Positions 31,226-40,781 of a stretch of 64,000 nt of DNA are shown here, piece after piece. The stretch is taken from assembly GCF_018101125.2 (NCBI RefSeq), contig NZ_JAELVF020000001.1, positions 2,720,130 to 2,784,129 of the forward strand, given 5' to 3'. Position 1 is the first letter of the stretch; each line of letters begins with the position of its first letter. The stretch comes from Streptomyces tardus. Lineage in GTDB: Bacteria; Actinomycetota; Actinomycetes; Streptomycetales; Streptomycetaceae. Position numbers and translations under genes: made by a program. The notes beneath the pieces are model-generated. The model searched no databases. It worked only from the letters and a program-made list of their open reading frames with translations, and was not told the origin of the DNA.

Positions 31226-31610
31226 CTGGACTCCTCTGCGCGGGGCGACGGGGACGGCCGTACGGGGTGCCTCCGCCGGCCGTGGCCGTTCGGCACCCTG
31301 CGGTGAAGGCTAACGCGCTGCTCCGACCCCGTGCGGGCGTCCCCCGCGCCGGGGCCGGCCGGTCCGGGTGAGACCCGGTGCGCGCAGCGACGGGACGCGG
31401 AGGTACGGACGGCGCGGGGCGGTGCGGACCGGCGCCGGGGTCGACGGGGCGCGGACCGGCGCCGGATCGTCGGGGCGCGGGCGGTACGGGGCCGCGGGCG
31501 ATGCGCGGGCAGTACGGGGCCGCGGGCTTCGCTGCGGGAGCGGCGGCCGGCGACCCTGGCGGTTCGCCGGCGGATCGGGTACTCGCGTGCGGACGGCGGC
31601 GACCGGGACA
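31226..31610. repeat. Gene-free GC-rich region with direct repeats
   Basis: There is no credible gene here. Two near-identical copies of GCGGACCGGCGCCGG lie around 31427 and 31456, and two copies of GTACGGGGCCGCGGGC around 31485 and 31513. The right end forms the promoter of the following MarR gene. Confidence 0.5.
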
Positions 31611-31638
31611 CGTGCGCTGCGCACGCTATTCTGGCGGG
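31611..31638 (+). promoter_or_regulatory. Promoter and palindromic operator of the first MarR gene
   Basis: CGTGCGC-T-GCGCACG (31611-31625) is a perfect 15-base palindrome directly before a TATTCT -10 hexamer (31627-31632). Only six bases separate that hexamer from the GTG at 31639, so the transcript is probably leaderless. The palindrome would be well placed for autorepression. Confidence 0.65.
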
Positions 31639-32106
31639 GTGGATCGTGATGTGGAGACCGAGGTCGGGCACGAAGTCGCCCGCGCGCTGGGCCAGTTGCT
31701 CAAGCGCAGCGCACGCACCTGGCTGTACGCCGGGTTGACCGAGGGGCTGGGGGAGGGCGTCGACGAGGTCACCTATCCGGTGCTGAGCGGGCTCGCCAGG
31801 ACCGGGCCGTGCAGCGCCGCGGATCTGGCGTGGGAGGTGGGCCTGGACCGCTCCGGCATCAGCCGTCGCGCGGGCCGGCTGGAGTCGGCGGGCCTGCTGC
31901 GCCGGGAGCCGGATCCGCACGACGGCCGGGCGGTGCTGCTGGTGCTCACCGACCGCGGCGTGGAGGCGAACGACCTGCTGCGCAGGCGACTGGTGCGGCG
32001 GATAGAGGACTCGCTGGCCGAGTGGCCGCCCGAGGAGGCGCGGGCGTTCTCCGCCGGGCTGCGCCGGTTCGCACTGGAGGGCCCGTTCGCCGAACCCCTG
32101 GCGTGA
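31639..32106 (+). CDS. MarR family transcriptional regulator
   Basis: The 155-residue protein has the MarR winged helix: LSGLARTGPCSAADLAWEVGLDRSGISRRAGRLESAGLL is the recognition helix region, followed by the wing PDPHDGRAVLLVLTDRG. It is a paralogue of the second MarR gene at 34730-35191; both share the unusual segment EG(V/I)DEVTYPV(L/I)SGLAR. It lies convergent to the P450 gene. MarR-type YvmB represses the pulcherriminic acid genes in Bacillus, so a role in controlling the neighbouring cyclodipeptide genes is a reasonable inference. The GTG start is supported by the adjacent -10 element. Confidence 0.88.
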   Translation: MDRDVETEVGHEVARALGQLLKRSARTWLYAGLTEGLGEGVDEVTYPVLSGLARTGPCSAADLAWEVGLDRSGISRRAGRLESAGLLRREPDPHDGRAVLLVLTDRGVEANDLLRRRLVRRIEDSLAEWPPEEARAFSAGLRRFALEGPFAEPLA

Positions 32107-32214
32107 GGCCCGCCTCCGGGGCGGGCACGGGGTACGGCCTGCCCGCCGCGCCCCGCCGCGCCCGCCCCGCTGTCGGCTGCCGCGCCGGTCGACTCCGCAG
32201 CGGACGACCGCCGT

Positions 32215-33450
32215 TCAGCGCGCGGCGGCTCTCGGGCGGGGCCGGAACTCCACCGGCAGCGCGACCGGCCCCCGGGTGTACACGCCGCTCTCGGCGTAGC
32301 GGAACCCCGACGCGTACCGCACGTCCTCCAGCAGCGGCAGCAGCAGCGCCGCGACGGTCTCGATCTCGGTGCGCACGAAGGAGGCGCCGACGCACATGTG
32401 CAGGCCGGCGCCGAACGCCAGATGCTGCGCCGCCGCTGTGAACGACCGCGCCGCGCCCAGGTCCTGGCGTTCCATGTCGAAGCGGTCGGGCTCGTGGAAG
32501 ACCTCCGGGTCCCGGTTGGCGGCGCCGATCACGCAGAACACCGTGGACCCGGCCGGCACCGTCGTGCCGGAGAGTTCCACGGCGGAAACGGCGCGACGCG
32601 GGATCAGCTGTACGGGCGGGGTGCAGCGCAGCGTCTCGGCGAGCGCCGCCGGCAGCAGCTCCGGACGGGCGCGGAGCCTCGCCAACTGGGCCGGGTGGTC
32701 GATGAGATGGCGGAAGAGCAGGCCCAGCGTCTTGTCGGCCGGCTCGGTGGCGGCAGCGAGCACGTTGATGATGAGCGCCGTGACATCGCCGGTGGTCAGC
32801 GCCGTCCCGTCGTACTCCGCGGCGCACAGGCGGGAGATGAGGTCGTCGCCGGGGCGGGCACGGCGCTCCTCGATGATGGGGACGAGGTACTCCTCCAGCT
32901 CCTCGGCGCAGTGCACGCAGTGCGCCCGGCGCTCGGGCGTCATGACGATGCTGGTGATGAACTCGGCGACACCGCTGTGCCAGGCGGCGACTTTCCGCCA
33001 GTCCCGCTTGTCCAGCCCGAGCACCTCCAGGGTGATCTGGATCGCCAGCGGCTTGCCGAACTCGCCGACCAGGTCGACGCGTCCGCAGGGGAGGAACGGT
33101 GCGATCAGCGCCTGCGCGTTGGTGCGGATCGCCTCCTCCTGGTCCTTCAGCGCCGAGCCGGTGAAGGCGCGGACCACGATCTTGCGCTTGGCGGTGTGCT
33201 CGGCGCCCGCCATCTGCGCCAGCACCGGACCGCGCATCACCGGCTCGGCGCGCACCCGCAGCGTCTCGGTGGTGAACGTCTCGTGGTCGGTCAGCACCCG
33301 GCGTACGTCCCGGTGCCGGGAGACGAACCAGCTGTCGACGGCGGCTTCGTGGTGGACCGGACGTCGTTCCCTCAGCTCGGCGAAGCTGCGGTAGGGGTCG
33401 TGCGCGTAGTCCGTTGACAGCACGCTGAAATCTGAGATGACGGTGGGCAT
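32215..33450 (-). CDS. Cytochrome P450, CypX/CYP134-like (putative pulcherriminic acid synthase)
   Basis: The 411-residue P450 has the I-helix motif AATEPADKT (233-241), ExxR at Glu272-Arg275, and the heme loop HLAFGAGLHMCVG with ligand Cys353. Segments PPVQLIPR, VIGAANRDPE and FRYAESGVYTRGPV closely match the Bacillus CypX protein as I remember it. CypX oxidises cyclo(Leu-Leu) to pulcherriminic acid, an iron chelator. The ATG at 33450 has AGGAG upstream, while a longer upstream frame would overlap the synthase gene. It lies 79 bases after the cyclodipeptide synthase gene on the same strand, as in the yvmC-cypX operon. The redox partner is not encoded nearby. Confidence 0.88.
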   Translation of the reverse strand: MPTVISDFSVLSTDYAHDPYRSFAELRERRPVHHEAAVDSWFVSRHRDVRRVLTDHETFTTETLRVRAEPVMRGPVLAQMAGAEHTAKRKIVVRAFTGSALKDQEEAIRTNAQALIAPFLPCGRVDLVGEFGKPLAIQITLEVLGLDKRDWRKVAAWHSGVAEFITSIVMTPERRAHCVHCAEELEEYLVPIIEERRARPGDDLISRLCAAEYDGTALTTGDVTALIINVLAAATEPADKTLGLLFRHLIDHPAQLARLRARPELLPAALAETLRCTPPVQLIPRRAVSAVELSGTTVPAGSTVFCVIGAANRDPEVFHEPDRFDMERQDLGAARSFTAAAQHLAFGAGLHMCVGASFVRTEIETVAALLLPLLEDVRYASGFRYAESGVYTRGPVALPVEFRPRPRAAAR

Positions 33451-33529
33451 CCGAACTCCTCTGCCGCGACTGCGTGGAAGGCTGCGGCGTGGCCGAATTG
33501 CGTACAACACGCTTGTCGTTGACGGTAGT

Positions 33530-34258
33530 TCAGATACCTGCGGATGCATCCTCGGTGACGGTCAGGTAGCCCTGGTGCGGACCCGCGGTGAGCGTGAACG
33601 ACCCGGCGAAGATCCGCTCGCCGAGCTCCCACCGCTGGTGGTAGGCGAGCAGCGACTCCTCCACGCCGAGCAGTGCAGGAGTGTGCAGGAAGAAGGGGAG
33701 CTCGGCCAGTACGTAGGGGGCCGCGTGCTCGGCCTGCGCGGCGGTGACCGGGGTCGTACGGCCGTGCACCGTGCGCAGCCTTCCCAGCACGGCCTTGGCC
33801 GCCATTTCCAGACAGGCGCCGCGGAAGGCGGGGTCGCGCTCGTACGCCGTGGTGGCGAGCGCGAGGAAGCGGCGGTAGGCCGACTGCTCCTCGAAGTCGG
33901 AGATCTGGTGGACACCGATCTCGCCGCTGCGGACGTTGAGGCGGACCAGCGCCTCCTCGACGGACCGGCGGTTGCGGCGGATGGCGCGCCGGGCCTTGTA
34001 GCGGGCCTTGCCCTCGGGAGTGCCGAGCGCCTCCAGCTGGAGTGCGGCGGTCCGCTCGCCCGCGAGCAGTACGTCGACCCGGGCGAAGGCGGCGTGCGCC
34101 CAGCGCACCAGCCGCGCGATGTAGGCGTCCGAGAACCGGCTGTTGAAGGGGCTCACTCCCAGCAGCACATGCCTGCCGCGGCGGTGGATGTCCCGGCAGT
34201 TGTCGGTGGCGGGAGAGGTCAGGAAGCTGCTGGTGTCCGCGTGGACCGTCGTGGACAT
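33530..34258 (-). CDS. Cyclodipeptide synthase, YvmC-like (NYH subfamily)
   Basis: Cyclodipeptide synthases build 2,5-diketopiperazines from two aminoacyl-tRNAs. The 242-residue protein keeps all catalytic residues: Ser36 in LLGVSPFNSRFS (acyl-enzyme serine), Tyr182 and Glu186 in APYVLAELPFFL, and Tyr206. Asn39, Tyr206 and His207 assign it to the NYH subfamily. Both the SPFNSRFS block and the TPALLGVEESLLAYH block resemble Bacillus YvmC, which makes cyclo(Leu-Leu). The ATG follows a GAGAGG site. With the downstream CypX-like P450 it forms a two-gene operon. The substrate specificity is inferred from these similarities, not demonstrated. Confidence 0.9.
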   Translation of the reverse strand: MSTTVHADTSSFLTSPATDNCRDIHRRGRHVLLGVSPFNSRFSDAYIARLVRWAHAAFARVDVLLAGERTAALQLEALGTPEGKARYKARRAIRRNRRSVEEALVRLNVRSGEIGVHQISDFEEQSAYRRFLALATTAYERDPAFRGACLEMAAKAVLGRLRTVHGRTTPVTAAQAEHAAPYVLAELPFFLHTPALLGVEESLLAYHQRWELGERIFAGSFTLTAGPHQGYLTVTEDASAGI

Positions 34259-34435
34259 GGGGCCATCCTCTCGGCGGGGGCATCTGGCCGGAGCCGCGCG
34301 GTGTGCCGCGGCGGGTGCGGTGCGGGTGTGCGGAGGTGCAGGGCGCGCGGTGCGGGGAGTTGCGGTGCGGGGAGTGCGGACAGCTGCGGGTGGGTGCGGG
34401 TACGGGTGCGGCGGTATCGGTGCGTGATGCGGTGC

Positions 34436-34449
34436 TGACGAGTCGTCAA
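34436..34449 (-). promoter_or_regulatory. Candidate operator/promoter of the cyclodipeptide synthase operon
   Basis: TGACGA-G-TCGTCA (34436-34448) is a perfect 13-base palindrome about 180 bases upstream of the synthase start. On the minus strand it contains TTGACG, a plausible -35 hexamer. No clear -10 element is visible, so the promoter call is tentative. Confidence 0.45.
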
Positions 34450-34500
34450 TCGAGCGCGTGTTGCGGGGAGTTGCTGGGCTCGCGGGGTACGGGAAGTGGC

Positions 34501-34672
34501 GTACGAGCGGTGCATGGGGACGTGCGGGGGTGCTGGCTGTGCGGGTACGAGCGGTACGAGCGGTACGGGGCCTGCGTGGTGCTGGCGTGCGGGCGTACGG
34601 GTGGTGCCTTGCGGTGCGGACGTACGAGCAGTGCGGGGCGTTGCGTACGAGCGGTGCGGGCGTACGAGCGGT
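34501..34672. repeat. Six copies of an 11-base repeat upstream of the cyclodipeptide genes
   Basis: GTACGAGCGGT recurs at 34501, 34545, 34555, 34622 (one mismatch), 34644 and 34662, often flanked by GCGGG. The stretch from 34259 to 34729 has no convincing gene; its frames translate to repetitive Arg/Ala/Cys peptides. It may hold regulator sites or be a simple expansion. Confidence 0.7.
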
Positions 34673-34729
34673 GCGGTGCGGTGCGCGGGGCGGGACCCGG
34701 GTGGGTGCCGGGACGCCCCCGACGGGCCG

Positions 34730-35191
34730 TCAGGCGCCGTGCGGGTCGGTGAAGAGATTGCTCTCGACGAAGCGGCGGAAGATCTTCACGAAGACGGCCA
34801 CCTCCTCCTCCGACCACTCGGCGAGGTAGTCGCCGATCAGGGAGGCGAGGCGTTCGCGCATGACCGTGACGGCCTCCTGCCCGCGGGGCGTGAGGACGAG
34901 CAGGGTGCCGCGGCTGTCGCGGGGGTCGGTCGTGCGCGCCAGGAAGCCGTAGTGCTCGAGCGTGGTCGCGCGGCGGCTGACGACGGAGCGGTCCACGCTC
35001 ACGTCCTGGGCCAGCTCCGCGGATGTGCAACTGCCGCGTCTGGCAAGGCCGCTGATGACCGGATAGGTGACCTCGTCGATGCCTTCACCGACGCCTCTGG
35101 TGAGAGCTCCGTACACCCGGGATCGCATGTCGCGCCGCAGCAGCACGGTGAGTGCCTCCGACACATCGGCTCCGTAGCCCCCGTCTTCCAT
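34730..35191 (-). CDS. MarR family transcriptional regulator (paralogue of the gene at 31639)
   Basis: The 153-residue winged-helix protein has recognition region CTSAELAQDVSVDRSVVSRRATTLEHYGFL and wing TDPRDSRGTLLVLTPRG. It shares RVYGALTRGVGEGIDEVTYPVISGLAR with its paralogue across the cyclodipeptide locus. I chose the ATG at 35191 because a TAAGTT -10 hexamer ends only seven bases before it, predicting a leaderless transcript; a TTG at 35200 is possible. It is co-oriented with the synthase and P450, and is the likelier local repressor, comparable to Bacillus YvmB. The ligand is unknown. Confidence 0.88.
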   Translation of the reverse strand: MEDGGYGADVSEALTVLLRRDMRSRVYGALTRGVGEGIDEVTYPVISGLARRGSCTSAELAQDVSVDRSVVSRRATTLEHYGFLARTTDPRDSRGTLLVLTPRGQEAVTVMRERLASLIGDYLAEWSEEEVAVFVKIFRRFVESNLFTDPHGA

Positions 35192-35210
35192 GCCGCCCAA
35201 CTTAGCGTGC

Positions 35211-35240
35211 CCTGTGCACGCTTAGCCGTGCGTGCACAGG
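35211..35240 (-). promoter_or_regulatory. Inverted-repeat operator of the second MarR gene
   Basis: CCTGTGCACGC and GCGTGCACAGG are perfect 11-base arms separated by eight bases. They cover the -35 and spacer region of the TAAGTT promoter (35199-35204), an arrangement suited to autorepression by a MarR dimer. Confidence 0.7.
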
Positions 35241-35489
35241 ACTGTGGCAAGTGTCACGTCGTCGTGCGGGCGGGTCGCACCGCCGGGCTCCCGGCGTGTG
35301 GGTAGCGCGCCCCGGCTCTCCCGCGCGGTGCGCCCCGGTACGGGAGGGCCGGCACGCCCCCGGTACGGGAGGACCCGCCCGCCTCCGAACCGCCGACCCG
35401 GCCACAGCGGCCACGGGCGGGCGCACGCGACGGCGGCCCCGAACTCCCGTCGTGCGGTGGGGAGTCGGGGCGCCGGTGAGGTGTGCGGC

Positions 35490-37763
<2,274 letters not shown>

Positions 37764-37881
37764 TTCCGCTCCTCGTACGTCCTTTCAGGATGTCACTGCC
37801 GCGGACGCGCTCGTGTCTGCGTACGCCGGGCCCGGTGAGGAGCCCGCGATCCGCGGGCTGTCCGGACACTGCCCCGTGAAC

Positions 37882-37898
37882 ATACCCGCAGGGGGTAT
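37882..37898. promoter_or_regulatory. CsoR-like operator box 1
   Basis: ATACCCGCAGGGGGTAT matches the copper-repressor CsoR pattern ATACCC-n4/5-GGGTAT. It lies about 120 bases upstream of the ATPase start and likely controls that gene. Confidence 0.8.
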
Positions 37899-37925
37899 TA
37901 TTCCCGGCCTCCCGAATGCGAGTGC

Positions 37926-37942
37926 ATACCCCCGTGTCGTAT
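37926..37942. promoter_or_regulatory. CsoR-like operator box 2 (degenerate)
   Basis: ATACCCCCGTGTCGTAT keeps the ATACCCC half and the outer GTAT, but the second half is degenerate. It sits midway between boxes 1 and 3 and may be a weak or relic site. Confidence 0.45.
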
Positions 37943-37973
37943 GCGTCGTCCGAGTGGGGAGCTTAGCGCTCTT

Positions 37974-37990
37974 ATACCCTGAGGGGGTAT
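37974..37990. promoter_or_regulatory. CsoR-like operator box 3
   Basis: ATACCCTGAGGGGGTAT matches the CsoR pattern and overlaps a TATCCT -10 hexamer (37988-37993) of the rightward gene, so binding would block that promoter until Cu(I) releases the repressor. Confidence 0.8.
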
Positions 37991-38039
37991 CCTGAACTGC
38001 GCGGAGCACGCTTCGCGCGGTCATTCGAAGGAGTACGGG

Positions 38040-39062
38040 ATGAACACCGGAACGAAGATTGGCGCCTTTTCGGGCGCCCTCGCGGTGACCTTCGGCGCCG
38101 CCTACGGCGTCGGGGCCGCGGCGGGCCCGTTCTCGACGGAACGGCCCGAGGCCCCGTACGGAACCGACCACGACGCCGAGCGCGAGGACCGCGACCAGGA
38201 CCGCGACCAGGGTCGCAGCGGACACGGCAGCGGACCCGGCGGGGCCCGTGCGGACACCGCGCCCGGCGGGCTGGAGATCAGCAAGCAGGGGTACACGCTC
38301 GACCTCCACACGCCGAGGATCACCGCCGGCGAGCAGAAGGAGTCCGAACTGCGCTTCCGGATCCGCGACCGGGGCGGCGAACCGCTGACCTCCTACGCCG
38401 TCGAGCACGGCCGGGAGCTCCACCTGATCCTTGTCGACCGCGACCTCGACACCTTCCGCCATCTGCACCCCGCCCGCGCCGCCGACGGCACCTGGAGCAC
38501 GGACGTTTCGCTGCCGCAGGCCGGGTCCTACCGGCTGTTCGCCGACTTCAGGCCGGACCGCAAGGGCGCCGAGCCGCTCACGCTCGGCGCCGATCTGGCC
38601 GTCGCCGGCGCGTACGAGCCGGTCGCACTTCCCGAGCAGTCCGCCGTGTTCGCGCTGAAAGACGGCTACCGGGTCGCCCTGGACGGTAAGTTGACCCCCG
38701 GCCGCCCCGAGCAGCTGACGCTGCGGGTCAGCAAGGACGGCGAGCAGGTCACCGACCTCCAGCCCCATCTGGGCGCGTACGGCCATCTGGTCGCCCTGCG
38801 CGTCGGCGACCTGGCGTACCTCCACGTCCACCCCGAAGGCGAGCCCGGCGACGGCAGGACCGAAGCCGGGCCGGCGATCTCCTTCTCCGCGACCGCGCCG
38901 AGCGCAGGTGCCTACCGGCTCTTCCTGGACTTCCGCCACGAAGGCACCGTCCGCACCGCCGAGTTCACCGTTTCGGCCGGCCCCGGTCGGGACGGCGCGG
39001 AGAGCCACGACCGCCCGCCGCAGGACCGGGGCCGACCGCAGGACCAGCACCAACACCACTGA
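38040..39062 (+). CDS. Exported His-rich protein with duplicated domain, copper-associated
   Basis: The 340-residue protein has an N-terminal hydrophobic segment (KIGAFSGALAVTFGAAYGVGAAAG) consistent with export or membrane anchoring, then an Asp/Glu/Arg-rich linker (45-75). Two similar beta-rich halves follow: each carries a His-Pro motif (FRHLHPA near 143; YLHVHPEG near 262) and ends with an aromatic strand (SYRLFADF near 163; AYRLFLDF near 295). The C-terminus ends HQHH. AAGGAG precedes the ATG. Sharing CsoR-like boxes with the copper ATPase points to extracytoplasmic copper handling; this role is inferred. I do not recognise a named family. Confidence 0.75.
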   Translation: MNTGTKIGAFSGALAVTFGAAYGVGAAAGPFSTERPEAPYGTDHDAEREDRDQDRDQGRSGHGSGPGGARADTAPGGLEISKQGYTLDLHTPRITAGEQKESELRFRIRDRGGEPLTSYAVEHGRELHLILVDRDLDTFRHLHPARAADGTWSTDVSLPQAGSYRLFADFRPDRKGAEPLTLGADLAVAGAYEPVALPEQSAVFALKDGYRVALDGKLTPGRPEQLTLRVSKDGEQVTDLQPHLGAYGHLVALRVGDLAYLHVHPEGEPGDGRTEAGPAISFSATAPSAGAYRLFLDFRHEGTVRTAEFTVSAGPGRDGAESHDRPPQDRGRPQDQHQHH

Positions 39063-39115
39063 GCCGCGGGCGCGCCGTCGCGTCCGCGGCCGAACTCCAC
39101 GGAGGTAAACGGCAG

Positions 39116-39682
39116 ATGACCGGTACGGCGGGTTCGCGCATCGTGTTCACCGGAGGCCCGGGCTCGGGGAAGACCACGCTGGTCGAGGCCCTGGCCGCCC
39201 GCGGTTTCGCCGTCGCGCCGGAGGCCGGTCGGAGTGTCATCCGCGATCAGCTGACGGTCGACGGGCCGGCGCTCCCGTGGCAGGACGCCGCGCTGTACAC
39301 GGAGTTGATGCTGGCGGAGGCGCTGCGCGCACATCGCGCGGTGGAGCCGGGCGCACGGCCGGTCTTCTTCGACCGCGGCGTGGTGGACGTCTACGCCTAC
39401 TGCCGGCTCCGCGGTGCGGCCCCGGCAGGTCATCTGCGCCGTGCTGCGGCCGAAGTCCGCTACGACACTCGGGTGTTCCTCGCGCCGACCTGGCCGGAGA
39501 TCTACGTGCGGGACACCGAACGGCGCCAGTCGTACGAGGAGGCGGTCCGCACCGAGGAGGCGTGCGCCGCGGCCTATCGGCTGCACGGCTACGAGGTCGT
39601 CCCGCTGCCGCGCGCCACGGTGACCGCACGCGTCGACTTCGTACTGGCCGCGCTCAACCCGCCCCGCACACCGGGCAACTGA
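39116..39682 (+). CDS. AAA-28 family ATPase / NadR-like P-loop kinase
   Basis: The 188-residue protein opens with a Walker A loop GGPGSGKTT at 13-21, a Walker B-like VFFDRGVVDVYAY near 80, and an Arg-rich lid (RDTERRQSYEEAVRTEE) near 140. This matches the AAA_28 group related to NadR-type ribosylnicotinamide kinases. GGAGGT lies upstream of the ATG. It follows the copper-associated gene by 53 bases on the same strand and may be read through from it. The substrate is unknown. Confidence 0.8.
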   Translation: MTGTAGSRIVFTGGPGSGKTTLVEALAARGFAVAPEAGRSVIRDQLTVDGPALPWQDAALYTELMLAEALRAHRAVEPGARPVFFDRGVVDVYAYCRLRGAAPAGHLRRAAAEVRYDTRVFLAPTWPEIYVRDTERRQSYEEAVRTEEACAAAYRLHGYEVVPLPRATVTARVDFVLAALNPPRTPGN

Positions 39683-39842
39683 GGACGGCACCACCCGGGC
39701 CCGCGCTCCCGAAGCAGACCGTCGTACCCCCGAAGCCACCCTCGCCCTCGAGGCAGAACCCTCGCCTCCGAGGCAGAACCCCTCGCCTCCGACGCAGGGC
39801 CGCGCCCAAGCGCCCCGGTGCCGCCGGGAGTTGGCCGGGCTG
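39683..39842. repeat. Short tandem repeat between convergent genes
   Basis: About two and a half copies of a 20-21 base unit GAGGCAGAACCCCTCGCCTCC occur around 39749-39795, between the AAA ATPase and the convergent hypothetical gene. Each unit contains an inverted repeat, so the tract may act as a terminator. Confidence 0.5.
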
Positions 39843-40484
39843 CTACGGCCAGACCAGGCAGTACGGCTGGTGGCCGGCCTCGTGCAGGCGGTGGCTGAAG
39901 TCCTGCCACTCGCCGAGGAGTTTGTAGACGTCGAAGGCGTCCCGGGGGCCGCCGCGGTCGGGGACGGTGGACCAGATGAACGCCGCCGCACCGACCGACT
40001 CCTCGCCGACGCCGCGCAGCGGATCGACGACGGTCGTGGGCAGCTTGACCACCGCGTAGTCGGGGTGGAGGACGACCAACTCCAGTGGTGGGACGCGGTG
40101 CAGAGGTATGCCCTCTATACCGGTGAGCACCATCGCCGCGACCGTTTCGGGCTTGATCTTGGTGAACAGCCCGCCCTGGCCCAGCTCGTCGCCGCCGAGC
40201 TCCTCCGGGCGCATCGAACGGGGAACGCGGGCCGCCGTCGCTCCGTCGGGTGCGCCGAAGTACTTGTAGGTCACCCCCACGAGGCTGCCACCCCTGCTGT
40301 TCTCCGTGCTCGACCTGTCGCCGGACCTGTTGCCGGATCCGTCGACGGGCCCGTCGTCCGACCTGTCGGGGGACCTGTCGTTCGACCTTCTGCCGTCTGC
40401 GGCGTTTCTCCGGTGTCTGCCGCGCGGAACGCTCTCCGGCCCGAGGTCACCCGAGCCGTCGCCCAGCCCGCCTCCGCGCTGCAT
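39843..40484 (-). CDS. Conserved hypothetical protein beside hemL
   Basis: The 213-residue protein starts with a low-complexity region rich in Arg, Asp, Gly and Ser (1-70). A globular part follows: VGVTYKYFGAPDGATAARVPRSMRPEELGGDELGQGGLFTK, then PPLELVVLHPDYAVVKLPTTVV and a C-terminus ending GHQPYCLVWP. I do not recognise the fold or a function. Homologues occur next to hemL in Streptomyces, as far as I recall. The ATG at 40484 has AGGTGG just upstream; an earlier in-frame start at 40514 is weaker. It is divergent from hemL. Confidence 0.75.
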   Translation of the reverse strand: MQRGGGLGDGSGDLGPESVPRGRHRRNAADGRRSNDRSPDRSDDGPVDGSGNRSGDRSSTENSRGGSLVGVTYKYFGAPDGATAARVPRSMRPEELGGDELGQGGLFTKIKPETVAAMVLTGIEGIPLHRVPPLELVVLHPDYAVVKLPTTVVDPLRGVGEESVGAAAFIWSTVPDRGGPRDAFDVYKLLGEWQDFSHRLHEAGHQPYCLVWP

Positions 40485-40781
40485 GTCACCACCTGCACTC
40501 GTTCGCGGCCACACCGCGCGACCCGGTCATCGTGTGTCAGAGACCTCCCCCCGATCCGACGGGCGAAACGCCCCGCCGTCACCGCGCGCGGCGCTCTGAC
40601 ACCATGGCTTGTGTGAGCTGTCCCGACCCGGCACCAGTTTCGCAGATCGGCGCCCCGGAGAGGCACAGCTTTCGGCAGCCGGTTCCGGTTGCCGGCTTGC
40701 GCGCGTCCACCGGTGGGGATCTTCGTCGAGAGTAACCGCCCGGGCGCGGCCGAGTGTCCGTATCAGCAGGTCAGGAGCAAA

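Noticed and set aside
34501..34672. CRISPR array
   Set aside because: The 11-base repeats are irregularly spaced, with overlapping or very short spacers, and no cas genes are present.
34303..34752. Plus-strand frames across the GTACGAGCGGT repeats
   Set aside because: They encode only repetitive Arg/Ala/Cys/Gly peptides from the repeat tract, with no start signals.
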